Source of the DNA: a bacterium
GTDB lineage: Bacteria; Bacillota; Bacilli; Lactobacillales; Streptococcaceae
Assembly (NCBI GenBank): GCA_905221035.1
Contig: CAJNBP010000007.1
Coordinates: 41,323 to 105,322 of the forward strand
Reading direction: 5' to 3'
DNA length: 64,000 bases
This document shows, piece after piece, positions 1-11,179 of this stretch. Both the position numbers and the translations under genes were made by a program. Each line of letters starts with the position of its first letter. The stretch's first letter is position 1. Below the pieces are notes generated by a model that saw only the letters and a program-made list of their open reading frames with translations, ran no database searches and was not told the DNA's origin.

Positions 1-825
1 GTCGTTGATTTGTACAACAGCGTAGTCAGCAAGGTCATGCAAGTTGCTACCTTTTTCGATTGCTTCGTCGATGATCAATTGCGCACCGTTTGAAACCATG
101 AAGTATTGTTGGAAGATACGGAGCAATTCACCTTGACGGTCACTATCATCTGGGTAAAGGAAGAGAGTCAAGTTGCGAGCAATATCTGTCTTGTCAAAGC
201 TGATGCCGTCTTTAATAATAGAAGAATCAACTGAATCCAAGTCAAACAAACGCAAGCGGTTCTTCGTTTCTGTCTTGTAACCAGGAACATCAATATCATA
301 AAGAGTTGATGTCAAAGTAAAGTCTGCAAATGGTACTTGGTAGCTACGGCTTGAGCGAACCAACCAGTTTTGCTCTGTCAACCATGCATTTGGAATTGTT
401 TCTTGTTGGTTGTTTTTAAGAACTTGTTGGAAAAGACCAAAGTGGTAGTTAAGACCAACACCGTCACCATTCAAACCAAGAGTAGCAATTGAGTCGATAA
501 AGCAGGCAGCCAAACGTCCCAAACCACCATTACCAAGAGATGGTTCTAATTCAACTTCTTCAACTTCGATCAAGTCTTTACCTGCAGCAGCAAGTTCTTT
601 TTTGACATCGTCGTAAAGACCAAGGTTGATCAAGTTGTTTGACAAGAGTTTACCAATCAAGAACTCAGCTGAGATGTAGTAAACTTTTTTCTTACCAGTG
701 TTAACTGGTTTTTGGCTACTTGCAAGCTTGCTGTAGTTAAGAAGAGCAAGGTAAAGCTCTTCATTGCTACATTCTGCAATGGTTTTATTGTAACGATTTT
801 GTACAAATTCTTGTAGTGATAACAT
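1..825 (-). CDS. malP: Glycogen/maltodextrin phosphorylase, N-terminal part (runs off the left edge)
   Basis: This is the first 275 codons of an alpha-glucan phosphorylase, the cytoplasmic enzyme that releases glucose-1-phosphate from maltodextrins with pyridoxal phosphate as cofactor. The translation starts [15 protein letters not shown] and contains the conserved phosphorylase stretch [16 protein letters not shown]. The ATG at 823-825 follows an AGGAGA ribosome binding site 10 bases upstream. The gene lies 25 bp downstream of malQ on the same strand, so the two are probably one transcript under the MalR-controlled promoter near 2440. The C-terminal part with the cofactor lysine is outside the window. 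Confidence 0.95.
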   Translation of the reverse strand, partial: MLSLQEFVQNRYNKTIAECSNEELYLALLNYSKLASSQKPVNTGKKKVYYISAEFLIGKLLSNNLINLGLYDDVKKELAAAGKDLIEVEEVELEPSLGNGGLGRLAACFIDSIATLGLNGDGVGLNYHFGLFQQVLKNNQQETIPNAWLTEQNWLVRSSRSYQVPFADFTLTSTLYDIDVPGYKTETKNRLRLFDLDSVDSSIIKDGISFDKTDIARNLTLFLYPDDSDRQGELLRIFQQYFMVSNGAQLIIDEAIEKGSNLHDLADYAVVQIND

Positions 826-850
826 GTTTAAGATGTCTCCTGATATTGTA

Positions 851-2368
851 TTATTTCTTTAATTCTACCAAATTTTCATTAATTCGGCGATAGATTGTTG
901 TCAAGTCAAGCAAACCTTCCTCGACAGCTGGTGTCAATTGTTCTTCAGTCATACGCCAAGACCAGTTTCCACCAAGGGTAGATGGGAAGTTCATACGAGC
1001 TGTCTCATCCAATTCTAGCAAATCTTGCATAGTTGCAATTGCCATGAAGCTAACTGATGAAAAGACTGTACGAAGCATAGCATGTGGCACTGTTTCGTAT
1101 TCTTTACGATTAGTGTAGCGAGCCATGTACTCACGAGTCGCATCATCAATCTCGTTACGGTACCAACCAAGAACCGTGTTGTTATCGTGAGTTCCTGTGT
1201 ACATAACTGAGTTAGCAGGTGCCAAGTGTGGGCTATCGATGCTTTCGTCTTCTGGGTTGAAGGCAAATTGAAGAATCTTCATTCCTGGGAAGCCAGTACG
1301 TTCACGCAACTCAATAACTTCATCAGTCATGAAGCCAAGGTCTTCAGCGATGATATTTAGCTCACCAAGTTCTTCCTTAACGGCTGCAAAAAGCTTGTAG
1401 CCCGGACCTTTGACCCACTCACCAGGTGCTGCTGTATCGGAACCAGCAGGGATTTCCCAGTAAGATTCGAAACCACGGAAGTGGTCGATACGAACGATAT
1501 CGTAGATTTTGAAGCTTTCACGCAAGCGTTCAATCCACCATTTGTAGCCGTCTTTGTCCATTGCTTCCCAGTCATAGATTGGGTTACCCCAAAGCTGACC
1601 AGTTGCAGAAAACTCATCTGGCGGGCATCCTGCAATGCAAGTTGCTTTACCGTTGACATCTGTCTTGAAGAGATGTGGATTTGCCCACATATCGCTTGAA
1701 TCTTCCGCTACGTAGATTGGCATGTCCCCAACGATTTCGATGTGGTTGTCGTTAGCGTAAGCTTTCAATTTCAACCATTGTTGGAAGAAGAAGTACTGAG
1801 TCACACGGTGGTAAACCAACTTGTCTGCCAATTGTTCACGGTAGCTTTCAAGTGCTGAAGCTTTACGAGCACGAGCATCTGCATCTGGCCATTCAGTCCA
1901 AGCAAGATTGTCAAAATGCTCTTTGATAGCCATATACTCAGCAAAGAGCTCAAGCCATGATTGGTTGTCTTGAGCAAATTTCTCAAAATCTTTAGCATCT
2001 CCGACTTCAAAGAAACGTTTCACAGCTTTTTCTAAAAGAGGACGACGTGCATAGTAGATTTTAGCATAGTCAACTTCAGACGCATCGCTACCAAAGTCAA
2101 CTCCTTCAAGGTCACTTGCTTCCAACAAACCTTGCTCCACCAAGATATCCAAATCGATAAAATGAGTGTTCCCTGCGAAGGCTGAGAAAGATTGGTAAGG
2201 AGAATCTCCGTAACTAGTTGTTCCTAATGGAAGGATTTGCCAGTAACGTTGTTTGGTACGAACCAAGAAATCAACGAAGTCATAAGCACTTTGGCCAAAT
2301 GATCCGATTCCGTAGGCTCCCGGGAGAGAAGAGATGTGCATCAACACACCACTTTGACGTTTTTTCAT
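851..2368 (-). CDS. malQ: 4-alpha-glucanotransferase (amylomaltase)
   Basis: A GH77 disproportionating enzyme of 505 residues that transfers maltosyl units between maltodextrins and releases glucose. It works with MalP in the cytoplasm. The N-terminus [17 protein letters not shown] and the later FDWEAMD-like and DLGFMTDEV segments are typical of bacterial MalQ; the pneumococcal gene is also called malM. I chose the ATG at 2366-2368 because a GAGG ribosome binding site lies just upstream. The in-frame GTG at 2377 would put the ribosome binding site inside the reading frame. First gene of the malQ-malP operon, divergent from malX. Confidence 0.96.
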   Translation of the reverse strand: MKKRQSGVLMHISSLPGAYGIGSFGQSAYDFVDFLVRTKQRYWQILPLGTTSYGDSPYQSFSAFAGNTHFIDLDILVEQGLLEASDLEGVDFGSDASEVDYAKIYYARRPLLEKAVKRFFEVGDAKDFEKFAQDNQSWLELFAEYMAIKEHFDNLAWTEWPDADARARKASALESYREQLADKLVYHRVTQYFFFQQWLKLKAYANDNHIEIVGDMPIYVAEDSSDMWANPHLFKTDVNGKATCIAGCPPDEFSATGQLWGNPIYDWEAMDKDGYKWWIERLRESFKIYDIVRIDHFRGFESYWEIPAGSDTAAPGEWVKGPGYKLFAAVKEELGELNIIAEDLGFMTDEVIELRERTGFPGMKILQFAFNPEDESIDSPHLAPANSVMYTGTHDNNTVLGWYRNEIDDATREYMARYTNRKEYETVPHAMLRTVFSSVSFMAIATMQDLLELDETARMNFPSTLGGNWSWRMTEEQLTPAVEEGLLDLTTIYRRINENLVELKK

Positions 2369-2411
2369 AAACAACACCTCGTGTATTTGTAGTTTAAATT
2401 TTCATTTTTGG

Positions 2412-2463
2412 ACGCAAACGTTTGCGTTAAGATAAGTATACTTCATTTTTGGAATAATTGCAA
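2412..2463 (-). promoter_or_regulatory. malQP promoter with MalR operator
   Basis: On the minus strand a TTGCAA -35 box (2458-2463) and a TATACT -10 box (2435-2440) are separated by exactly 17 bp. A perfect 16 bp palindrome, ACGCAAACGTTTGCGT (2412-2427), lies just downstream of the -10, over the expected start of transcription. It has the form of a LacI/GalR-family operator. The malR gene in the same regulon encodes such a repressor, so block of initiation by MalR is the likely control. Confidence 0.85.
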
Positions 2464-2755
2464 GCGTTTTTAAAAAAACTTTTGATTATTTTTTTAAAAA
2501 AGTTGTCCTTCTTTATGTATACATATACATTTTCCTTTTCTATTTACAAAATCTTCTTCAACTACAAATAAAAGGCCCAACTTAGCTTACTTTTGGTCTA
2601 GAGCAATTTATTTTTTGTTCGAAATCTAGGCAATCGTTTCCCTAAATAATTTCAGTAAAATCATGAAAATATATTTTCTGACTTTTCTTCTATTATAAAC
2701 AAATAAAACGCTTACCCTTTTCGTGGAATTTTTTTAAAATTTTTACAAAAAACAC

Positions 2756-2815
2756 TTGCAACCGTTTTCTGTTTGTGCTATACTAGTCCCATAAAGGAAA
2801 ACGTTTGCGTTTCCT
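2756..2815 (+). promoter_or_regulatory. malXCD promoter with second MalR-type operator
   Basis: TTGCAA (2756-2761) and TATACT (2779-2784) are 17 bp apart, and TG sits one base before the -10, giving an extended -10. About 15 bp downstream is AAACGTTTGCGTTT (2799-2812), which shares the AAACGTTTGCGT core of the malQP operator. The site overlaps the transcript start region, so a repressor bound there would block both polymerase entry and escape. The 484 bp between malQ and malX holds both promoters; the AT-rich stretch between them shows nothing else I can name. Confidence 0.8.
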
Positions 2816-2852
2816 CATTATAAAATTTGTTATTCTTTAGGAGGAATACACT

Positions 2853-4124
2853 ATGTCATCTAAATTCATGAAGAGCGCTGCTGTGCTTGGAACTGCTACA
2901 CTTGCTAGCTTGCTTTTGGTAGCTTGCGGAAGCAAAACTGCTGATAAGCCTGCTGATTCTGGTTCATCTGAAGCGAAAGAAATCACTCTTTACGTTGAAG
3001 ACCAATACAAAGCTTATGCTGAAACAGTTGCTAAAGCTTATGAAAAAGAATCAGGAACAAAAGTCAACATCAAATCTGGTGACCAACTTGGTGGTCTTGA
3101 CAAACTTTCTCTTGACAACCAATCAGGTCAAGCTGCTGACGTTATGATGGCTCCATACGACCGTGTAGGTAGCCTTGGTACTGACGGCCAACTTTCAGAA
3201 GTTAAATTGAGCGACGGCGCTAAAACAGATGATAAAACTAAATCTCTTGTAACAGCTGCTGACGGTAAAGTTTACGGTGCTCCTGCCGTTATCGAGTCAC
3301 TTGTTATGTACTACAACAAAGACTTGGTAAAAGAAGCTCCAAAAACATTTGCTGACTTGGAAAACCTTGCTAAAGATAGCAAATACGCATTCGCTGGAGA
3401 AGATGGAAAAACTTCTGCTTTCCTAGCTGACTGGACAAACTTCTACTATGCATACGGACTTCTTGCTGGTAACGGTGCTTACGTATTCGGTCAAAATGGT
3501 AAAGATGCTAAAGACATCGGTCTTGCAAACGACGGTTCTATCGCAGGTATCAACTACGCTAAATCTTGGTACGAAAAATGGCCTAAAGGTATGCAAGATG
3601 GTACTGCTGCTGGAAACTTAATCCAAACTCAATTCCAAGAAGGTAAAACAGCTGCTATCATCGACGGACCTTGGAAAGCTCAAGCCTTCAAAGATGCTAA
3701 AGTAAACTACGGTGTTGCAACTATCCCAACTCTTCCAAACGGAAAAGACTACTCAGCATTCGGTGGTGGTAAAGCTTGGATCATCCCATCAAGCACTAAG
3801 AACCTTGAAGGCGCACAAAAATTTGTAGACTTCCTTGTTTCAACTGAACAACAAAAAGCCTTCTACGATGCAACTAACGAAATCCCAGCTAACACTGAAG
3901 CTCGTTCATACGCTGAAGGTAAAAACGATGAGTTGACAACAGCTGTTATCAAACAGTTCAAGAACGCTCAACCAATGCCAAACATCTCTCAAATGTCTGC
4001 AGTTTGGGAACCAGCTGCTAACATGCTCTTTGACTCTGTAAGTGGTAAGAAAGATGCTAAAACAGCTGCTAACGATGCTGTAACATTGATCAAAGAAACA
4101 ATCAAACAAAAATTTGGTGAATAA
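2853..4124 (+). CDS. malX: Maltose/maltodextrin-binding lipoprotein of an ABC importer
   Basis: A 423-residue family 1 solute-binding protein. The signal peptide ends in the lipobox LLLVACG with lipidated Cys25, so the mature protein is anchored to the outer face of the membrane and delivers maltodextrins to MalC/MalD. A start at 2853 is supported by AGGAGGA eight bases upstream. Typical features are the ITLYVEDQYKAYAETVAK start of the binding domain and the WKAQAFKD and AFGGGKAW segments. No ATPase gene is in this operon; in streptococci an ATPase encoded elsewhere (MsmK) usually serves such importers. Confidence 0.96.
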   Translation: MSSKFMKSAAVLGTATLASLLLVACGSKTADKPADSGSSEAKEITLYVEDQYKAYAETVAKAYEKESGTKVNIKSGDQLGGLDKLSLDNQSGQAADVMMAPYDRVGSLGTDGQLSEVKLSDGAKTDDKTKSLVTAADGKVYGAPAVIESLVMYYNKDLVKEAPKTFADLENLAKDSKYAFAGEDGKTSAFLADWTNFYYAYGLLAGNGAYVFGQNGKDAKDIGLANDGSIAGINYAKSWYEKWPKGMQDGTAAGNLIQTQFQEGKTAAIIDGPWKAQAFKDAKVNYGVATIPTLPNGKDYSAFGGGKAWIIPSSTKNLEGAQKFVDFLVSTEQQKAFYDATNEIPANTEARSYAEGKNDELTTAVIKQFKNAQPMPNISQMSAVWEPAANMLFDSVSGKKDAKTAANDAVTLIKETIKQKFGE

Positions 4125-4132
4125 AAAATTTG

Positions 4133-4166
4133 TTCAAGGGGGGTGGAAATCAAATCCCCCTTTGAA
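4133..4166 (+). terminator. Intergenic hairpin between malX and malC
   Basis: TTCAAGGGGGG (4133-4143) pairs with CCCCCTTTGAA (4156-4166) in an 11 bp stem with one G-U pair and a 12-base loop. Only a weak T run follows, so this is more likely a partial terminator or a stabilising hairpin that keeps malX mRNA more abundant than malCD mRNA than a full stop. Confidence 0.6.
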
Positions 4167-4233
4167 TTTATCAATAGAAACATAAATAGTTTAGGTTTTA
4201 TCTAAAAACCAGTATCCTATGAAAGGAGTTATT

Positions 4234-5526
4234 ATGGAAAAGCAACAACCTAGTAAAGCAGCCCTGCTGTCTATCATTCCTGGGTTAGGACAGATTTACA
4301 ATAAACAAAAAGCAAAAGGTTTTATCTTCCTTGGTGTAACCCTTGTATTTGTCCTTTACTTCCTATCACTTGCAGCCCCTGAATTGAGCAATCTCATCAC
4401 TCTTGGTGACAAACCAGGTCGTGATAATTCCCTCTTTATGCTGATTCGTGGTGCCTTCCATTTAATCTTTGTAGTCGTTTATGTACTCTTTTATTTCTCA
4501 AATATCAAAGATGCACATACAATTGCAAAACGCATTAACAATGGAATTCCAGTTCCACGTAGCCTCAAAGATATGGTCAAAGGAATCTATGAAAATGGTT
4601 TCCCTTACCTCTTGATCATCCCATCTTATGTTGCTATGACATTCGCGATTATCTTCCCAGTTATCGTAACCTTGATGATCGCCTTTACTAACTACGACTT
4701 CCAACACTTGCCACCAAACAAATTATTGGACTGGGTTGGTTTGACAAACTTTACAAACATCTGGAGCTTGAGTACCTTCCGTTCAGCCTTTGGTGCCGTT
4801 CTTTCTTGGACTATCATCTGGGCTTTGGCAGCTTCTACTTTACAAATCGTCATCGGTATCTTCACAGCTATCATTGCTAACCAACCGTTTATCAAAGGAA
4901 AACGTATCTTCGGTGTTATTTTCCTTCTTCCTTGGGCTGTCCCAGCCTTCATCACTATCTTGACATTCTCAAACATGTTTAACGATAGTGTCGGTGCTAT
5001 CAACACTCAAGTATTGCCAATCTTGGCTAAATTCCTTCCTTTCCTTGATGGGGCTCTTATTCCTTGGAAAACAGACCCAACTTGGACTAAAATTGCCTTG
5101 ATTATGATGCAAGGTTGGCTCGGATTCCCATACATCTACGTTTTGACCTTGGGTATCTTGCAATCTATTCCTAACGACCTTTACGAAGCAGCTTATATTG
5201 ACGGTGCCAATGCTTGGCAAAAATTCCGCAACATCACTTTCCCAATGATTTTGGCCGTTGCGGCACCTACTTTGATCAGTCAATACACCTTCAACTTTAA
5301 CAACTTCTCTATCATGTACCTCTTCAACGCTGGAGGACCTGGTAGTGTCGGTGGTGGAGCTGGTTCAACCGATATCTTGATTTCATGGATTTACCGTTTG
5401 ACAACAGGTACATCTCCTCAATACTCTATGGCGGCAGCTGTTACCTTGATTATCTCTATCATTGTCATCTCAATCTCTATGATCGCATTCAAGAAACTAC
5501 ACGCATTTGATATGGAGGACGTCTAA
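4234..5526 (+). CDS. malC: Maltodextrin ABC transporter permease MalC
   Basis: A 430-residue MalF-type integral membrane permease. Several hydrophobic segments precede the inner-membrane component signature [20 protein letters not shown] (residues about 320-340), the loop that docks the ATPase. Compared with short permeases it has an extra N-terminal region ([20 protein letters not shown]) with additional membrane helices, as is usual for the MalF branch. The ATG at 4234 is preferred over 4219 because AAGGAGTT lies seven bases upstream of it. malD starts one base after its stop. Confidence 0.95.
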   Translation: MEKQQPSKAALLSIIPGLGQIYNKQKAKGFIFLGVTLVFVLYFLSLAAPELSNLITLGDKPGRDNSLFMLIRGAFHLIFVVVYVLFYFSNIKDAHTIAKRINNGIPVPRSLKDMVKGIYENGFPYLLIIPSYVAMTFAIIFPVIVTLMIAFTNYDFQHLPPNKLLDWVGLTNFTNIWSLSTFRSAFGAVLSWTIIWALAASTLQIVIGIFTAIIANQPFIKGKRIFGVIFLLPWAVPAFITILTFSNMFNDSVGAINTQVLPILAKFLPFLDGALIPWKTDPTWTKIALIMMQGWLGFPYIYVLTLGILQSIPNDLYEAAYIDGANAWQKFRNITFPMILAVAAPTLISQYTFNFNNFSIMYLFNAGGPGSVGGGAGSTDILISWIYRLTTGTSPQYSMAAAVTLIISIIVISISMIAFKKLHAFDMEDV

Positions 5527-5527
5527 G

Positions 5528-6370
5528 ATGAATAACTCAATTAAACTCAAACGTAGACTGACTCAAACCCTTACATACCTTTACTTGATTGGTCTCTCAA
5601 TCGTGATTATCTATCCACTTTTGATTACCATTATGTCAGCCTTCAAGACTGGTAACGTAGTAGCCTTTAAACTAGACAGCAACGTCGACTTTAGTTTTGC
5701 TAACTTCCAAGGGCTCTTCTCTGAAACCTTGTACGGTACTTGGTACCTCAACACTTTGATCATCGCCTTGATTACTATGGCTGTTCAAACAAGTATCATC
5801 GTACTTGCTGGTTATGCTTACAGCCGTTACAACTTCTTGGCTCGTAAACAAAGTTTGGTCTTCTTCTTGATTATCCAAATGGTGCCAACAATGGCCGCTT
5901 TGACAGCCTTCTTCGTTATGGCGCTTATGTTGAACGCCCTTAACCACAGCTGGTTCCTCATCTTCCTCTACGTTGGTGGTGGTATCCCGATGAATGCTTG
6001 GCTCATGAAAGGCTACTTCGATACAGTGCCAATGTCTCTAGACGAATCTGCAAAACTAGACGGTGCAGGACACTTCCGCCGCTTCTGGCAAATTGTTCTT
6101 CCACTTGTTCGCCCGATGGTTGCCGTACAAGCTCTCTGGGCCTTCATGGGACCTTTCGGAGACTACATCCTCTCTAGTTTCTTGCTTCGTGAGAAAGAAT
6201 ACTTTACTGTTGCCGTTGGTCTCCAAACCTTCGTTAACAATGCGAAAAACATGAAGATTGCCTACTTCTCAGCAGGTGCTATCCTCATCGCCCTTCCAAT
6301 CTGTATTCTCTTCTTCTTCCTACAAAAGAACTTTGTTTCAGGACTTACAAGTGGTGGCGACAAGGGATAA
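5528..6370 (+). CDS. malD: Maltodextrin ABC transporter permease MalD
   Basis: A 280-residue MalG-type permease with about six membrane helices and the ATPase-docking motif [20 protein letters not shown]. It forms the importer pore with MalC. The start at 5528 uses a GGAGG ribosome binding site located inside the last codons of malC, so the two genes are probably translationally coupled. A terminator hairpin overlaps the 3' end of the gene. Confidence 0.95.
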   Translation: MNNSIKLKRRLTQTLTYLYLIGLSIVIIYPLLITIMSAFKTGNVVAFKLDSNVDFSFANFQGLFSETLYGTWYLNTLIIALITMAVQTSIIVLAGYAYSRYNFLARKQSLVFFLIIQMVPTMAALTAFFVMALMLNALNHSWFLIFLYVGGGIPMNAWLMKGYFDTVPMSLDESAKLDGAGHFRRFWQIVLPLVRPMVAVQALWAFMGPFGDYILSSFLLREKEYFTVAVGLQTFVNNAKNMKIAYFSAGAILIALPICILFFFLQKNFVSGLTSGGDKG

Positions 6371-6391
6371 TATATCCCCGCCACCCTTTTT
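6353..6391 (+). terminator. Terminator of malXCD
   Basis: GGTGGCG (6353-6359) pairs with CGCCACC (6379-6385), and an inner GGGATA/TATCCC helix (6364-6369 with 6373-6378) extends it. CTTTTTC follows. The 5' arm lies inside the last codons of malD. It separates malXCD from malAR, which have their own promoter. Confidence 0.8.
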
Positions 6392-6450
6392 CATTTTGGA
6401 GCTTGTGACTGTAAATAATATCCTTGTAGTAAGCAATTTCTCTCCTAGAC

Positions 6451-6479
6451 TTGAAATAAAGCACATTTCTCTATATAAT
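6451..6479 (+). promoter_or_regulatory. malAR promoter
   Basis: TTGAAA (6451-6456), a 17 bp spacer and TATAAT (6474-6479), 37 bp before the malA start. There is no clear MalR palindrome here, so malR may be expressed without strong autorepression. Confidence 0.7.
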
Positions 6480-6516
6480 AATACTCATATAGAAAACACC
6501 TTTTAGAAAGATACCT

Positions 6517-7317
6517 ATGCTTCCATATCCATTTTCCTATTTTTCAAGTATTTGGGGATTTCGTAAGCCCCTGTCCAAACGTTTCGGGCTCAACTGGTTT
6601 CAACTACTCTTTACCAGTATCTTCCTTATCAGCTTGTCTATGGTACCTATTGCCATCCAAAACAGCTCACAGGAGACTTATCCGCTAGAAACCTTTATCG
6701 ATAATGTCTATGAACCTCTGACAGATGGAGTTGTCCAAGACCTCTCTGAACATGCTAGAATTGTTGACGGTAATTTAACTTATACAGGAACTGCCAGTCA
6801 AGCACCTTCTATTGTGATTGGTCCAAGCCCAAGCAAGGAATTACCTAAAGACTTGCAACTGCATTTCGATACAAAAGAACTGGTCATCAGCAAGGAAAGT
6901 AAGGAATTGACCCGCATCTCTTACCGAGCCATTCAGACTGAGAGTTTCAAAAACAAGGATAGCCTGACCCAAGCAATTTCTAAAGACTGGTACCAACAAA
7001 ACCGTGTCTATATCAGTCTCTTCCTAGTTCTCGGTGCTAGCTTCCTCTTTGGTTTGAATTTCTTTATCGTCTCTCTAGGAGCTAGTCTTCTCCTTTATAT
7101 CACTAAGAAATCACGCCTCTTTTCATTTAAAACCTTTAAAGAGTGCTACCATTTTATCTTGAACTGTTTAGGATTACCAACTCTGATTACACTTATTTTG
7201 GGATTATTTGGCCAAAATATGACAACTCTGATTACTGTACAAAACATTCTTTTTGTTCTATATCTGGTCACTATCTTTTATAAAACGCATTTCCGTGATC
7301 CAGATTACCATAAATAG
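6517..7317 (+). CDS. malA: Maltodextrin utilisation membrane protein MalA (DUF1189 family)
   Basis: A 266-residue membrane protein of the DUF1189 type. It has one hydrophobic segment near residues 25-45, a soluble region of about 110 residues that probably faces outward, and a cluster of helices in the last 100 residues. The position between malD and malR is the conserved streptococcal mal arrangement. Its biochemical role is not established as far as I know, and it carries no recognisable catalytic motif. Confidence 0.85.
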   Translation: MLPYPFSYFSSIWGFRKPLSKRFGLNWFQLLFTSIFLISLSMVPIAIQNSSQETYPLETFIDNVYEPLTDGVVQDLSEHARIVDGNLTYTGTASQAPSIVIGPSPSKELPKDLQLHFDTKELVISKESKELTRISYRAIQTESFKNKDSLTQAISKDWYQQNRVYISLFLVLGASFLFGLNFFIVSLGASLLLYITKKSRLFSFKTFKECYHFILNCLGLPTLITLILGLFGQNMTTLITVQNILFVLYLVTIFYKTHFRDPDYHK

Positions 7318-7326
7318 GAGATTTTT

Positions 7327-8313
7327 ATGCCCGTTACGATTAAAGACGTGGCCAAGGCTGCTGGTGTTTCGCCTTCAACCGTAACCCGTGTTATTCAAAA
7401 TAAATCAACCATTAGCGACGAAACAAAAAAACGCGTTCGCAAGGCTATGAAGGAGCTTAATTACCACCCCAACCTCAACGCTCGTAGCTTGGTGAGCAGT
7501 TATACCCAAGTTATTGGCTTGGTGCTTCCTGACGACTCAGACGCCTTCTATCAAAACCCTTTCTTTCCATCAGTCCTACGTGGCATCTCTCAAGTCGCAT
7601 CTGAAAACCACTATGCCATTCAGATTGCAACAGGTAAAGATGCCAAGGAGCGTCTTACTGCCATCTCACAAATGGTCTATGGTAAACGTGTAGACGGTTT
7701 AATTTTCCTTTATGCCGAAGAGGAAGATCCTTTAGTCAAACTGGTGGCTGATGAGCAGTTCCCCTTCCTCATCCTCGGAAAATCTCTGTCCCCCTTCATT
7801 CCACTTGTCGATAATGACAATGTTCAAGCTGGTTTTGATGCAACCGAATATTTTATCAAAAAAGGCTGCAAACGAATTGCCTTTATTGGAGGGACTAAGA
7901 GACTCTTCGTAACACAAGACCGTTTAACAGGCTATGAGTCAGCACTCAAACAGTACCAACTGCCTCTTGATAGTAACTTGACCTATTTTGCGAACGAATT
8001 TCTAGAAGAAAAAGGTTATCAATTCAGTAAGCGTTTGTTTAAACACGATCCTATGATTGATGCTATCATCACAACTGATAGCCTCCTAGCTGAAGGGGTC
8101 TGTGACTACATCGCTAAGCACCAACTGGATGTCCCTGTTCTCAGCTTCGACTCGGTCAATCCCAAGCTCAACTTGGCAGCCTATGTCGATATTAATAGCC
8201 TAGAACTTGGTCGAACATCATTTGAAACGATTCTTCAGATTATCAATGATGCTAAAAGCAATAAACAAATTTGTTACCGCCAATTGATTGCCCACAAAAT
8301 TATCGAAAAATAA
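7327..8313 (+). CDS. malR: LacI-family maltose operon repressor
   Basis: A 328-residue transcription factor. The N-terminal helix-turn-helix VTIKDVAKAAGVSPSTVTRV and hinge are followed by a periplasmic-binding-protein-like sensor domain with GFDATEYFIKKGCKRIAFIGG. It should bind the ACGCAAACGTTTGCGT-type palindromes upstream of malQ and malX and release them when maltose or maltodextrin is present. It starts nine bases after malA, with GGAG as ribosome binding site. Confidence 0.95.
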   Translation: MPVTIKDVAKAAGVSPSTVTRVIQNKSTISDETKKRVRKAMKELNYHPNLNARSLVSSYTQVIGLVLPDDSDAFYQNPFFPSVLRGISQVASENHYAIQIATGKDAKERLTAISQMVYGKRVDGLIFLYAEEEDPLVKLVADEQFPFLILGKSLSPFIPLVDNDNVQAGFDATEYFIKKGCKRIAFIGGTKRLFVTQDRLTGYESALKQYQLPLDSNLTYFANEFLEEKGYQFSKRLFKHDPMIDAIITTDSLLAEGVCDYIAKHQLDVPVLSFDSVNPKLNLAAYVDINSLELGRTSFETILQIINDAKSNKQICYRQLIAHKIIEK

Positions 8314-8314
8314 A

Positions 8315-8337
8315 AACCAGCTCGCGCTGGTTTTTTT
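8315..8337 (+). terminator. Terminator after malR
   Basis: AAACCAGC and GCTGGTTT form a tight hairpin around CGC, followed by a run of T. Its A-rich left flank lets it also serve the convergent minus-strand gene. Confidence 0.85.
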
Positions 8338-8342
8338 GATCA

Positions 8343-9284
8343 CTAATTTTCTGTTTCAACGAATCGTCCCAGAATATGAACATTCTCCGATACAGAGACA
8401 AAGGCGCTTGGATCCACCTGTTTCATAATCTGTTTAAATTCATTAAACTCTGCACGTGTAATGACAGTGATTAAAACTGCCTTTCGCTCGTGATTATAAG
8501 TTCCTTCCGCATCGTGGATCATAGTTGCTCCGCGGTGCAATTTTTTATGGATTTTTTCAATTACCTTGTCTGGATGATTGGTCACAATCATGGCCTGCAT
8601 ACGTTTTTGCTTAGTAAAGACAGCGTCTGTCACACGACTAGATACAAAGATGGTAATCATAGAGTAGAGAGCGTATTTCCAACCAAAGGTCAAACCTGCT
8701 ATCAGCATGATAGTCCCATTTACCAAGAAAGAGATACTGCCAACATTCTTACCCGTTTTCTTGCGAATAGTCAGACTGACAATATCCGTCCCACCACTGG
8801 AGATATTGTTTCGAAGAGCAAAACCAATCCCCAAGCCCATGACAACACCCCCAAAAAGAGCATTGATAATAGGATCCTCCGTCAGGGTCGCCACAGGGAC
8901 AAACTGGATAAAGAAGGAACTCATGGACACCGTGATAAAGGTAAAAATAGTGAACTTATGCCCAATCTGATACCAGGCTAAGACCATCAAAGGAAAATTA
9001 ATAGCGTAGAAGGTCAGCGAAATAGGAATATGAAAACCAAACCAGTGATTACTCAAGGCAGAAATAATCTGTGCCAAACCTGTCGCACCACTCGAATACA
9101 CATGCCCTGGTTGGAAAAAGAAATTGACCGCTACTGCTGATAGAAAGCCATATACCAGAGAGGCCGAAATCTTTTCGTCATATTTTTCCCGAGAGATGCT
9201 TTGTAAGACACGTAAAATTTTTATCTGATAAGCAAAGCGGCGCAGATAATAGCGCCATCGCTTAATTCGTTTTGCTTGTTTCAT
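8343..9284 (-). CDS. YitT-family membrane protein (DUF161/DUF2179)
   Basis: A 313-residue protein with about six membrane helices. The segment [20 protein letters not shown] and the glycine-rich [13 protein letters not shown] are typical of the YitT family. A cytoplasmic C-terminal DUF2179 domain covers roughly the last 90 residues. The function of the family is unknown. The start at 9284 overlaps the end of aspS by 23 bp, so it is probably co-transcribed with and coupled to aspS. Confidence 0.85.
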   Translation of the reverse strand: MKQAKRIKRWRYYLRRFAYQIKILRVLQSISREKYDEKISASLVYGFLSAVAVNFFFQPGHVYSSGATGLAQIISALSNHWFGFHIPISLTFYAINFPLMVLAWYQIGHKFTIFTFITVSMSSFFIQFVPVATLTEDPIINALFGGVVMGLGIGFALRNNISSGGTDIVSLTIRKKTGKNVGSISFLVNGTIMLIAGLTFGWKYALYSMITIFVSSRVTDAVFTKQKRMQAMIVTNHPDKVIEKIHKKLHRGATMIHDAEGTYNHERKAVLITVITRAEFNEFKQIMKQVDPSAFVSVSENVHILGRFVETEN

Positions 9285-11025
9285 CTTCTTCTACTTGTAA
9301 GCTGAGTTCCTCTAGTTGTTTGAGAGCGACTGTTGATGGAGCTTGTGTCATTGGGTCAGTTGCCTTGTTGTTCTTAGGAAAGGCAATAACTTCACGGATA
9401 TTTTCTTCTCCTGCAAGCAACATAACAAATCGGTCAAGCCCGATAGCCAAACCACCGTGTGGTGGGAATCCATAGTCCATGGCTTCAAGAAGGAAACCAA
9501 ACTGGTCATTGGCTTCTTCAGCTGAGAAACCAAGAGCCTTGAACATGCGTTCTTGAAGGTCTTTTTGGTTGATACGAAGACTACCACCACCAAGCTCGTA
9601 ACCGTTCAAGACGATATCGTAAGCAATGGCACGTACTTTAGCCAAATCACCTTCTAATTCGTGAGCAGTCTCTTCCTGTGGAAGGGTGAATGGATGGTGG
9701 GCACTCATGTAACGGCCTTCTTCTTCAGACCATTCAAACATTGGCCAGTCAACCACCCAAAGGAAGTTGAATTTATCATTGTCAATCAAACCAAGCTCTT
9801 TGGCAATACGTCCACGAAGGGCACCGAGTGTTGCATTGGCTACTTCAAGCGTATCTGCCACAAAGAGAACCAAGTCTTTATCTTCAAGAGCAAGCGCTGT
9901 TGTCAAGTCTGCTTGGATGCTAGTCAAGAACTTAGCAACTGGTCCATTTAATTCTCCATCCACAACCTTGACCCAAGCAAGACCTTTGGCACCGTACTGT
10001 TTGGCTACTTCGGTCATCTTGTCGATGTCTTTACGTGAATAGTTATCCGCAGCTCCTTTGACCACAATGGCTTTCACAGCAGGTGCTTCTGAGAAGACTT
10101 TAAAGTCCACACCTTTGACCACTTCGGTCAAGTCCTGAAGTAACATGACAAAACGGGTATCAGGTTTATCAGAACCGTAAAGAGCCATGGCATCGTCATA
10201 CTTCACACGAGGGAATGGAAGGGTTACTTCGATGCCTTTTGTTTCCTTCATCACTCGGGCAATCAATCCTTCTGTGATATCTTGGATTTCTTGCTCAGTA
10301 AGGAATGAAGTTTCCAAGTCGACCTGAGTGAACTCAGGCTGGCGGTCTCCACGCAAGTCCTCGTCACGGAAACATTTAACGATTTGATAATAACGGTCAA
10401 AACCAGCATTCATCAACAACTGCTTAGTGATTTGTGGACTTTGAGGAAGCGCGTAAAAATGCCCTCTATTAACACGAGACGGTACCAAATAGTCACGCGC
10501 CCCTTCTGGTGTTGACTTAGAAAGGAATGGTGTCTCCACGTCGATAAACTCCAACTCATCCAAGTAGTTACGGATAGAGTGGGTCACCTTAGCACGAAGT
10601 TTAAGATTTTCCAACATTTCTGGACGACGAAGGTCAAGGTAACGGTAACGCAAACGCGTATCGTCATTGGCCTCAATGCCATCCTTGATTTCAAATGGTG
10701 TTGTTTTGGCTGTATTGAGCACAGTAAGAGCTGTCACATTCAACTCAACTGCACCAGTTGGTAACTTATCATTGGCTTGCTCACGCGCAACGACCTGTCC
10801 AGTCACCTCAATAACAAATTCACTACGAAGGCTTTCAGCTGTTGCCATGACCTCTGCAGATACTTTTTCAGGGTTGATAACCAACTGCATGATTCCTTCA
10901 CGGTCACGAAGGTCGATAAAGATCAAACCACCAAGGTCACGACGACGTCCAACCCATCCTTTCAAGGTAATTTCTTGTCCGATGTGTTCCTCACGAACAC
11001 GACCAGCATACATACTACGTTTCAT
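9262..11025 (-). CDS. aspS: Aspartyl-tRNA synthetase
   Basis: A 587-residue class II synthetase that charges tRNA-Asp. An N-terminal OB-fold anticodon-binding domain (residues about 1-105, with [19 protein letters not shown]) precedes the catalytic domain. Motif 2 is [17 protein letters not shown] and motif 3 is [13 protein letters not shown]. An insertion domain typical of bacterial AspRS lies between them. The length is normal. The start is preceded by GAGGAGAG. Confidence 0.97.
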   Translation of the reverse strand: MKRSMYAGRVREEHIGQEITLKGWVGRRRDLGGLIFIDLRDREGIMQLVINPEKVSAEVMATAESLRSEFVIEVTGQVVAREQANDKLPTGAVELNVTALTVLNTAKTTPFEIKDGIEANDDTRLRYRYLDLRRPEMLENLKLRAKVTHSIRNYLDELEFIDVETPFLSKSTPEGARDYLVPSRVNRGHFYALPQSPQITKQLLMNAGFDRYYQIVKCFRDEDLRGDRQPEFTQVDLETSFLTEQEIQDITEGLIARVMKETKGIEVTLPFPRVKYDDAMALYGSDKPDTRFVMLLQDLTEVVKGVDFKVFSEAPAVKAIVVKGAADNYSRKDIDKMTEVAKQYGAKGLAWVKVVDGELNGPVAKFLTSIQADLTTALALEDKDLVLFVADTLEVANATLGALRGRIAKELGLIDNDKFNFLWVVDWPMFEWSEEEGRYMSAHHPFTLPQEETAHELEGDLAKVRAIAYDIVLNGYELGGGSLRINQKDLQERMFKALGFSAEEANDQFGFLLEAMDYGFPPHGGLAIGLDRFVMLLAGEENIREVIAFPKNNKATDPMTQAPSTVALKQLEELSLQVEEDETSKTN

Positions 11026-11149
11026 TGTTTCTCTCCTCTTTTATTCTGTTACTATTTTACCATAAAAGCGCAGGCTCTTCATGAAAATCAGCAGAAAAGT
11101 TTGACAGTCTTTAAAAATCAGGTGAAGGTCCTAAAAATTAGCGTCCATA

Positions 11150-11174
11150 CAAAAATCCGATGAACTTCATCGGA
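11150..11174 (-). terminator. Terminator after the small membrane protein gene
   Basis: Read on the minus strand, TCCGATGAA and TTCATCGGA form a nearly loopless hairpin followed by TTTTT. It lies six bases past the stop of the 11180-11410 gene and separates it from aspS. Confidence 0.75.
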
Positions 11175-11179
11175 CTCTT